Of a stretch of DNA of 64,000 bases, positions 49,953-57,135 are shown piece by piece; within the stretch, counting starts at the first letter, position 1, and every line of letters starts with the position of its first letter. Source of the DNA: Streptomyces sp. NBC_01351 (GTDB lineage: Bacteria > Actinomycetota > Actinomycetes > Streptomycetales > Streptomycetaceae). The notes under the pieces were generated by a model. It made no database searches. It saw only the letters and a list, made by a program, of their open reading frames with translations, and was not told the origin of the DNA. The translations under genes and the position numbers were made by a program. The stretch covers positions 6,949,501-7,013,500 of the forward strand of contig NZ_CP108356.1 of assembly GCF_036237315.1 (NCBI RefSeq), given 5' to 3'.

Positions 49953-50890
49953 GCGACGACCACGCCGAGTACCCCGCGTGGAGCGAGCGGCCCCCCGCGT
50001 GGAGCGAGCCCGACGCGCCGTCGGCCCCCGCCACGCCCGCGCAGGCGCCCGCGCACCCGCACGCCGCCCCGGTCACCCCGGCGGACGCCGCCGACGCGGC
50101 CCGGCTCGTCGCGTTCGGGCTCCAGCCCAAGCTGCTGCCCGCCCGCGACGCCGAGTACGCCGAGCTGCTGCGCCGCTACCGCGAGGACACCCCCTTCGGC
50201 CGTCTCGCCGACGCCGTCGCCACCGGGCTCGGCCTCGTCGTCCTGGAGGTGTCGCCCCGCGCCGGCATGGCGGTCGCCGCGGGCGAGGACTCCGTCTTCG
50301 CCGTCCGCATGGGCGATTACGCCCGCCGCACCACCGCCGACTCCGCCGACCGGTTCCTGCACGGCCTCGCCCACCTCGCCGTCGCCGCCCTCGCCTTCCC
50401 CCGCCCCGAGGACCTCGCCGACGACGGCTACATCGGCCGCATCACCGTCAACGGCGTCGACGCCTTCGTCCGCCAGACCTGCCGCCGCCTGGAGGAGCGC
50501 GCCGAAGAGCTCGGCGAGAACACCGACCCGGCCTCCGACGCCCCCGGCCTGGAGGCCGCCTGGCGGGTCTACGCCCGCCGCAGCGCGACCGGCGCCACCA
50601 AGGACGCCCGCCGCCTCGCCGGCTCCACCACCGGCATCGTGGGCAAGGCCGCCGTCTTCCTCACCGACTCCGGCTTCCTCCAGCGCACCGGCGACGAGTC
50701 CGGCGGCACCTACCGCACCACCCCCCGCTACCAGCTCCAGGTCCGCGACATGGCGGGCAGCGCGGCCATGGCCGAGCTCCTGGACCTCGGCGTGGTCCCC
50801 GTCAGCGACGGCTCCGCCACCCTCCTGCCGCCGCCCGAGGGCGACGACCTGGACCTGGCTGCCGACGCCGGCCTGCCGTTCCACGCCTGA
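49949..50890 (+). CDS. Winged-helix (MksE/JetB-type) subunit of SMC-like operon
   Basis: The product is 313 aa. After a 50-residue Pro/Ala-rich start (two PAWSE repeats), helical and winged-helix-like regions follow: ELLRRYREDTPFGRLADAVA TGLGLVVLEVSPRAGMAV, then STTGIVGKAAVFLTDSGFLQ RTGDESGGTYRTTPRYQLQV. Size and position between a kleisin-like gene and an SMC-like gene match MksE/JetB, the dimeric winged-helix element of Wadjet/Mks condensins. Homology is inferred, not proven. GTG start, coupled to the preceding small ORF. Confidence 0.6.
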   Translation: MSDDHAEYPAWSERPPAWSEPDAPSAPATPAQAPAHPHAAPVTPADAADAARLVAFGLQPKLLPARDAEYAELLRRYREDTPFGRLADAVATGLGLVVLEVSPRAGMAVAAGEDSVFAVRMGDYARRTTADSADRFLHGLAHLAVAALAFPRPEDLADDGYIGRITVNGVDAFVRQTCRRLEERAEELGENTDPASDAPGLEAAWRVYARRSATGATKDARRLAGSTTGIVGKAAVFLTDSGFLQRTGDESGGTYRTTPRYQLQVRDMAGSAAMAELLDLGVVPVSDGSATLLPPPEGDDLDLAADAGLPFHA

Positions 50891-50957
50891 GCCACCTGCC
50901 CACGTACCCCCAGTACCTCCGTACCTCCGTACCAAGACACCACGAGAGTCTGCCGCC

Positions 50958-53900
50958 ATGTACGAGCTGTCCCGGATCCGCCTCTACTCCATCGGGCCCG
51001 CCGGTGCGCGCTACGCCGACACCGTGCTCGACCTGCGCGGAGTCGGCGAGCCGGTGCCTCACCCGGCGCCGACGCAGGCGGAGTTCTTCGAGGACGAGCC
51101 CACCGGCCCGCCGCGCCGCCCCGCGCCCGCCGGAGTGCTCTTCCTGGAGAACGGCGGCGGCAAATCGGTCCTGCTCAAGCTGATCTTCTCGGTGATGCTC
51201 CCCGGCCACCGCAACACCCTCGGCGGCGCCAGCTCCGGCGTCCTGCGCAAGTTCCTGCTCGCCGACGACTGCGGACACGTCGCCCTGGAGTGGCAGCACA
51301 CCCAGACCGGCGAGTGCGTGGTCGTCGGCAAGGTCAGCGAATGGCGCGGCCGCCAAGTCTCCAACGACCCCCGCAAGTTCGCCGAGGCCTGGTACTCCTT
51401 CCGCCCCGGCCCGGGCCTGAGCCTCGACAACCTCCCCGTCGCCGAGGCCACCGCCGTGCGCCCGTCCGCCGAAGGCACCTCCGGCGCCCAGGGCCGCCGC
51501 CGCACCATGAAGGGCTTCCGCGACGCCCTCACCGAGGCCGGCAAGGCCTACCCGCACCTGGAGGTCTCCTGGGAGGAGATCCACGACCGCTGGAACGAGC
51601 ACCTCACCGAACTCGGCCTCGACCCCGAACTCTTCCGCTATCAGCGCGAGATGAACGCCGACGAGGGCGAGGCCGCCGGCCTCTTCGCGGTCAAGAAGGA
51701 CTCCGACTTCACCGACCTCCTGCTGCGGGCCGTCACCGACACCCGTGACACCGACGGCCTCGCCGACCTCGTCCACGGCTTCGGCAACAAGCTGGGCCGC
51801 CGCTCCGAGCTGATGGCCGAACGGGAGTTCACCGCGGGCTCGGTGGACCTGCTCACCCGCATCGTCGAGGCCGCCGAGACCCGCTCCCGGCTGCGTGACG
51901 TCCACGCCGGCGCCGAACGCCGTACGCGCACCCTCGCCCGCCGGCTGTCCGCCCGCGCCGCCGAGGAACGGGGCCGCGCCGCCGAACTCGCCCAGCGGGT
52001 CACCGGCGCCGCCCACGAGGTCACCTCCGCCGAGTCCGCCCGCACCCGCAGCGCCGCCGTCTCCGCCGAACTCGCCTACCGGCACGCCTCGCTGGCCCTG
52101 ACCGTCGCCGACAAGGCCGCCGCCGCCCAGCGCCGCGAACTCCTCGAAGCCCGTACGCTGCACGCCGCGTGGCAGGCCGCCGAGAACGTGCTGCGCCACC
52201 GCGCCGCCGCGGACCGCTCCGCCCGGGTCGCCGCCGCGATCCTGGAGGCCGAGCGGGACGCCGCCCCGGCGCTCGCCGCCCGCCGTACCGCCGCCACCGA
52301 GCTCGTACGCGCCCTGCACACCGCCGCCGAGCAGGGCGAACGGGCCGCCAACGAGGAGGAGGAGCGCTCCGCCGTCCTCCAGGCCACCGGCGAGGACGCC
52401 CACCGCGACGCCACCGCGGCCGCCACGGCCGCGCAGCGGGCCCGCAGCGAGGCCGAGCACCTCCGCTCGCGGCTCGGCGAGGTCGAGCAGGAGACCGCCG
52501 AGGCCGTCCGCGCCGGCTGGCTCGACGACTCCGCCCCCGACGCCGACCCCGCGCGCGCGGCCCTCGCCGCCGCCGACGCCGAGAAGACCGCGGTGGCCGC
52601 CTGGGACGAGTCCCGCGAGGCGGCCAGGGCCGCCGCCGAAGCCGCCCGGGAGGCCGCCTCGGCCGAATCCCGCGCCGAACTCACCGCCGCCCGCGCGGCG
52701 GACGCCGCCGACGCGGCCGAGGCCGCCCACGACGCCGAACACCGTGCCGCCGCCTCCCTCGCCGAATCCCCCCGCCTGGCAGCCCTCCTGGGCCTCTCGT
52801 CGGCCCCGGACGCGCACCTCCCGCACACCCGCGACGCGGCCCCGGGCGCCCGGACCGGGTCCGGCACGAACTTCCACGCGCCCGGCGCCCCAGCCGGCCC
52901 GCAGGGCACCGGCTCGGCCGAAGGCGCCGCCCCGGGCGGCCCGGACGGCGTCACCGCACGGGCGGGCGCCGCCCCCGGCCTGCCCGGCCTCCGCGGAGGC
53001 CGCGACTCCGGCACCGCCGCAGGCGCAGCCCAGGCCGGCAGCACCCCCGGTAGCCCGCAGGGCACCGGCGCGGCCCCGCACGACCCCGCCACCGCCGGAC
53101 GACTCACCGCCGCCGACCTCGACCGGAACGCCGCCGACCTCCACCGCCTCCTCACCGACGGAGTCGCCTCCGCCGAACGCCACCTGTTCGAGCTGCGCAC
53201 CGCCGCCGCCGACGACGCCCGCATCCTCGGCGCCCTCGGCGACGGCGGCCTGCTGCCGCCCGGCCCCGACGTCCTCGCCACCGTCGAGTACCTCGGCGAG
53301 CACGGCATCCCCGCGCTCCCCGGCTGGCGCTACCTCGCCCAGTCCGTGGATCCGGCCGACCACGCCGCCGTCCTCGCGGCCCGCCCCGAGCTCGTCGACG
53401 GCGTCGTCATCACCGACCCCGACACCCACAGCCGCGCCCGAGAGGTACTCGCCGGCGCCGCCCTGCTGCCCCGCTCCACCGTCGCCGTCGGCACCGCCGC
53501 GGCCCTGCTGGCCCCCGTGCCGCCGGCCGGGGACAGCGACACCGCCGTGTTCCTCGTACCGCCGAACCCGGCCATGCACGACGAACACGCCGCCGACGAG
53601 GAGCGCCAGGCGCTGCGCACCCGCGCCACGGCCCGCGACACCGAGATCCGGGACCTGGCCGCCCGCCTCGGCGGGGACCGCGAGCTCGCCGCCCGCCTCG
53701 CCTCCTGGCGCACCGGCTGCCCGGCCGGCCGGCTCGCCGAGCTCGCGCAGCAGGCCCAGGCCGCCCGGGCGTTCGCCGAAGAGGCCGACGCCGAGCTCGC
53801 GGAGGCCCGTACCGTACGTGCCGAGGCAGACGAGGCCGCCGCCGACGCCGCCCGCGTCCGCGACGAACGCCAGGACACCGCCCAGCGCGCCCGCCGCGCC

Positions 53901-55820
53901 GCGGACGCCCTCGCCGGCCTCGCCTTCCGCCTGCGCGAGCGTGCCGGCTGGCAGGCCAGGCTCCGTGAACTCGCCGAAGAGGCCGCCGAGTCCGAGGCCC
54001 GCGCCGAGGTCTGCCTGGACCGGGCCCGCGCCGCCGACGAGGACCGCCGCGCCGCCCAGCGCGCCGCCGACGACGCCCGCCGCACCGCCCGCGCCCTGCG
54101 GGCCGAGCGCGCCGAGATCGCCGGCGCCCCCGACCCCCTCCCCGAGGACGACGGCAGCCGCAAGGCCCCCCTCCCGGACCTCCGGGAGGCCTACCGCGCC
54201 GCCTCGCAGCTCTACGAGAAGGTGGGCGTCGGCGCCGACCTGCGCGCCGAACAGGCCCGCGCCGAGAGCGACGAGAGCGCCGCCCTCGCCGAACTCGACC
54301 GGCTCACCAACAAGGTCCGCACCCGCGCCGCCCAGCTCCTCGAAGGCACCGACGGCGCCGACGGCCCCTCCCGGCAGGCCGCGGCGGCCCGCGCCGAGTC
54401 CCTCGTACAGATGCTGGAGTCCCGCGCTTCCGCCGCCAGCGAGCAGCTCGGCCGGCTGCGCGGCGAGGCCGAACGGCACGCGCCTGCCGACGGCGAGGCG
54501 CACACCGAACTGCCCGACGAACTCGTCCCCGAGGACGTCGAACAGGCGCAGGCCCTCCTGCGGACGGCCACCGCCCAGTACGCCGCCCACAGCGCCGCCG
54601 TGGAATCCGCCCGCGCCGCCCACGCGGACCTGCTGCGCTCCCACCGCACCGCCGAGGACGGCGCCGGGGGCTTCGACGAGACCGCAGCCCTCCTGCGGGA
54701 CCTCCTGCGCGACCACGCGCACCAGGAGGACGAGCAGGAGCCGGCCGCGCACCCCGGCACCCTGGAGGAGGCCCGGCAGTCGGCCACCGAGGCCCGCCGC
54801 TCCCTGCGCGGCTGCGCCGCCGACCTCTCGGCGGCCGAGGCCGCGGTGCGCGAGGCGAGCGACATCCTGGTCCGGCACGCCAACGCCACCCGCTACGAGC
54901 AGGTACGCACCCCCGCGCGCCAGCAGATCCGCGAACTGCCCGCCTCCGCGCTGCCCGAGCACGCGGCGGCCTGGGCGGCGGCCTTCGCACCGCGCCTGCG
55001 CGTCCTCACCGACGAACTGGCGCAGCTGGAGCGCAACCGCGACAGCATCGTCGACCGCCTGCGCGGCCTCGTCGAATCGGCCCTGGCCACGCTCCGTTCC
55101 GCGCAGCGGCTCTCGCAGCTGCCCGAGGGCCTCGGCGAATGGTCGGGCCAGGAGTTCCTGCGGATCCGCTTCGAGGAGCCCGACCAGGCCACGCTCACCG
55201 AGCGCCTCGGCGAGGTCATCGACGAGGCGACCCGCTCGGCCGTGAAGAAGAACAGCACCGCCTCCTTCGGCGAGGGCCGCCGCGACGGCATGTCCCTGCT
55301 CCTGAGGGGTGTCCAGGCAGCCCTCGAACCCAAGGGCATCTCCGTGGAGATCCTCAAGCCGGACGCGGTCCTGCGCGCCGAACGGGTCCCCGTCGGCCAG
55401 ATGGGCGACGTGTTCTCCGGCGGCCAGCTGCTGACCGCCGCGATCGCCCTCTACTGCACGATGGCGGCCCTCCGCAGCAACGACCGGGGCCGCGACAAGC
55501 ACCGGCACGCGGGCACGCTGTTCCTCGACAACCCGATCGGCCGCGCGAACGCCACGTACCTGCTGGAACTCCAGCGGGCCGTCTCGGACGCCCTCGGCGT
55601 CCAGCTCCTCTACACGACGGGCCTGTTCGACACCACGGCCCTGGCGGAGTTCCCGCTGGTGATCCGGCTGCGCAACGACGCGGACCTGCGGGCGGGCCTG
55701 AAGTACATCAGCGTGGAGGAACACCTCCGCCCGGGCCTGCCCCAGCAGTCCCCGGATTCGGAGCCCATCCACGGCGAGATCACGGCAACCCGCATGTTCC
55801 GCCGGACCACCACCTCCTGA
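50958..55820 (+). CDS. Giant SMC-like ATPase (MksB/JetC-type)
   Basis: The product is 1620 aa. Walker A is VLFLENGGGKSVLLKLIFSV (residues 60-79). Two very long Ala/Glu/Arg-rich coiled coils (about 280-610 and 880-1400) flank a hinge-like domain (about 725-870, GIPALPGWRYLAQSVDPADH, LVDGVVITDPDTHSRAREVL). At the C-terminus the ABC signature is DVFSGGQLLTAAIALYCTMA (about 1486) and Walker B is TLFLDNPIGRAN (about 1522), with Asn where Glu is usual. A Pro/Gly-rich insert of about 100 residues (614-715) interrupts the first coil. It would form the DNA-extruding or DNA-binding motor of the operon. No nuclease gene follows. Confidence 0.8.
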   Translation: MYELSRIRLYSIGPAGARYADTVLDLRGVGEPVPHPAPTQAEFFEDEPTGPPRRPAPAGVLFLENGGGKSVLLKLIFSVMLPGHRNTLGGASSGVLRKFLLADDCGHVALEWQHTQTGECVVVGKVSEWRGRQVSNDPRKFAEAWYSFRPGPGLSLDNLPVAEATAVRPSAEGTSGAQGRRRTMKGFRDALTEAGKAYPHLEVSWEEIHDRWNEHLTELGLDPELFRYQREMNADEGEAAGLFAVKKDSDFTDLLLRAVTDTRDTDGLADLVHGFGNKLGRRSELMAEREFTAGSVDLLTRIVEAAETRSRLRDVHAGAERRTRTLARRLSARAAEERGRAAELAQRVTGAAHEVTSAESARTRSAAVSAELAYRHASLALTVADKAAAAQRRELLEARTLHAAWQAAENVLRHRAAADRSARVAAAILEAERDAAPALAARRTAATELVRALHTAAEQGERAANEEEERSAVLQATGEDAHRDATAAATAAQRARSEAEHLRSRLGEVEQETAEAVRAGWLDDSAPDADPARAALAAADAEKTAVAAWDESREAARAAAEAAREAASAESRAELTAARAADAADAAEAAHDAEHRAAASLAESPRLAALLGLSSAPDAHLPHTRDAAPGARTGSGTNFHAPGAPAGPQGTGSAEGAAPGGPDGVTARAGAAPGLPGLRGGRDSGTAAGAAQAGSTPGSPQGTGAAPHDPATAGRLTAADLDRNAADLHRLLTDGVASAERHLFELRTAAADDARILGALGDGGLLPPGPDVLATVEYLGEHGIPALPGWRYLAQSVDPADHAAVLAARPELVDGVVITDPDTHSRAREVLAGAALLPRSTVAVGTAAALLAPVPPAGDSDTAVFLVPPNPAMHDEHAADEERQALRTRATARDTEIRDLAARLGGDRELAARLASWRTGCPAGRLAELAQQAQAARAFAEEADAELAEARTVRAEADEAAADAARVRDERQDTAQRARRAADALAGLAFRLRERAGWQARLRELAEEAAESEARAEVCLDRARAADEDRRAAQRAADDARRTARALRAERAEIAGAPDPLPEDDGSRKAPLPDLREAYRAASQLYEKVGVGADLRAEQARAESDESAALAELDRLTNKVRTRAAQLLEGTDGADGPSRQAAAARAESLVQMLESRASAASEQLGRLRGEAERHAPADGEAHTELPDELVPEDVEQAQALLRTATAQYAAHSAAVESARAAHADLLRSHRTAEDGAGGFDETAALLRDLLRDHAHQEDEQEPAAHPGTLEEARQSATEARRSLRGCAADLSAAEAAVREASDILVRHANATRYEQVRTPARQQIRELPASALPEHAAAWAAAFAPRLRVLTDELAQLERNRDSIVDRLRGLVESALATLRSAQRLSQLPEGLGEWSGQEFLRIRFEEPDQATLTERLGEVIDEATRSAVKKNSTASFGEGRRDGMSLLLRGVQAALEPKGISVEILKPDAVLRAERVPVGQMGDVFSGGQLLTAAIALYCTMAALRSNDRGRDKHRHAGTLFLDNPIGRANATYLLELQRAVSDALGVQLLYTTGLFDTTALAEFPLVIRLRNDADLRAGLKYISVEEHLRPGLPQQSPDSEPIHGEITATRMFRRTTTS

Positions 55821-55828
55821 CCCCCTCA

Positions 55829-55866
55829 CCCCGCCGGGCCCGACCATCCGTCCGGTCCCGGCGGGC
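55829..55866. terminator. Terminator hairpin after SMC-like operon
   Basis: CCCGCCGGG (55830-55838) pairs with CCCGGCGGG (55857-55865); inner pairs CCGGAC-like extend the stem. It lies about 10 nt after the SMC stop. Confidence 0.6.
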
Positions 55867-55960
55867 AGCAGCCTTCGGGCCGCTGGCGGCCCGCGGGGCC
55901 CGCACGCGCTCAACCAGGGTCCTGTTACCCGGACGTGTGTCCCCCCAGGGCTGCCCCCAG

Positions 55961-56036
55961 CCCAGGCCAGCCCAGCCCAGCCCAGGCCAGCCCAGCCCAG
56001 CCCAGGCCAGCCCAGCCCAGGCCAGCCCAGGCCAGG
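55961..56036. repeat. 20-bp tandem repeat (CCCAGGCCAG CCCAGCCCAG)
   Basis: Three perfect 20-bp units at 55961-56020, then degenerate units to 56036. Both borders carry the sequence AGGGCTGCCCC (near 55947 and 56034). It lies in the 426-nt gap between the SMC-like operon and a minus-strand membrane gene; the rest of the gap shows only short inverted repeats. Confidence 0.85.
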
Positions 56037-56246
56037 GCTGCCCCGCCCAGGCCTGCCCGGCCACGGTCAGCCCAGCCAGGGCCCGGCGGCCTGTACGCCC
56101 GCACGCCCGCCCCCTGTGGCCCGGCTTCGGGCGTAGCCACCGGCAGCCCGGAGTACGGGCACGCCCGCAGCAAGCGCAAAAGACGGGCGTCGGAGCCTCA
56201 GGCACGCCCCACAGGCGGTCCGGAGCCGGTCACCGGCCGGAGCCCG

Positions 56247-56753
56247 TCACCGGTGTCCCGGAGCCGTCAGGGGGCCGTCCTCCCGGGGTATTCGCCCCCG
56301 GCCGGACCCGCGCGCGGACCTGGCGGCCCGGCGGGCTTCGCGGCGGCGGGCCCGCGCGGTGCTGCTCGGCTCCGAGAAGACCCCGTGGCGTTGGTTCCAC
56401 GCCTGGCGGGTGATCCACACGTCCAGCACGCCCCACGTGGCCACGATCGTCCCCGCGACCGCGCCGAGGGCCATCGGGAAGGCCAGCCAGGAGCCGGTCA
56501 GGGTGAGGTAGAAGGCGATCGTGGCGACGGTCAGGGTCACGGCCACGATCAGCACCGCCCGCACCGCGGACACCCGCACGGGGTCCGGCATCCGGCGCCG
56601 CCGGGCCGGCTCCTCCACCCACAGCCCGCCCCGCACGCCACCGACCACCGGACCGCCCGCGCCCGTCGCCGCACCAGCGGCACGGCCACCGGCACCGCCC
56701 CTGCCCCCGCCGGAGGCGCCGCCGCCCGCGCCCCCGCCCTCGTATCCGTTCAC
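56247..56753 (-). CDS. Small two-helix membrane protein, function unknown
   Basis: The product is 168 aa. It begins MNGYEGGGAGGGASGGGRGG (Gly-rich), then EEPARRRRMPDP, two transmembrane helices (VLIVAVTLTVATIAFYLTLT; FPMALGAVAGTIVATWGVLD) and a basic tail ending TAPGHR. GTG 56753 is chosen because GGGGAGAG lies 8 nt upstream; an ATG at 56801 is in frame but less supported. It resembles small DUF-type membrane proteins of Streptomyces. It is divergent from the conservon. Confidence 0.6.
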   Translation of the reverse strand: MNGYEGGGAGGGASGGGRGGAGGRAAGAATGAGGPVVGGVRGGLWVEEPARRRRMPDPVRVSAVRAVLIVAVTLTVATIAFYLTLTGSWLAFPMALGAVAGTIVATWGVLDVWITRQAWNQRHGVFSEPSSTARARRREARRAARSARGSGRGRIPREDGPLTAPGHR

Positions 56754-57135
56754 GGTCCGCTCTCTCCCCGACCCCGCGGCCGGCGCCGTCCGTCTCGCCA
56801 TGCCTACCCACCCCACCTACCCAGACAGACGTCCGGGGCGGCCGGGAGATTCCCGAATCCCGGACGTATCCACCCGTCCCGAAGATCGCGGAACGAATAA
56901 TTCCAGCCATCCATCCTGTTGCGGGAACCGAGGCCCCACCAGGTGTCATCTGCCACAAATGGGGCCGCACTTGACCGGAAGTATCGGACAACTCGTGATC
57001 TTCGACCAGGCGTCCGGCCGAAAACGTCCGGACACGCCTTCGAAGCACTGCTCCTTCAGTAGTAGGCTCGCGCCGTTTAAATGACGGAACACCGACCCCG
57101 AACAGCGGGGTTGAGCTGGGGAGGCTGGGGAGGCC
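56754..57135. other. Divergent promoter region of conservon
   Basis: 382 nt. GGAA (56890-56893) and TTCC (56901-56904) form a short inverted repeat in an AT-richer patch, and TAGGCT (57063-57068) is a possible -10 box for cvnA. No gene is supported. Confidence 0.4.

Noticed and set aside
50802..55913. A very long open frame antisense to the SMC-like gene (about 1700 codons)
   Set aside because: It is Gly/Val-rich without any domain and mirrors the third-position G/C bias of the plus-strand gene; the plus strand has the Walker motifs.
55821..56246. JetD/MksG-type nuclease after the SMC gene
   Set aside because: The 426-nt gap contains a terminator and a tandem repeat; no toprim-like sequence is seen on either strand there or upstream of the operon.
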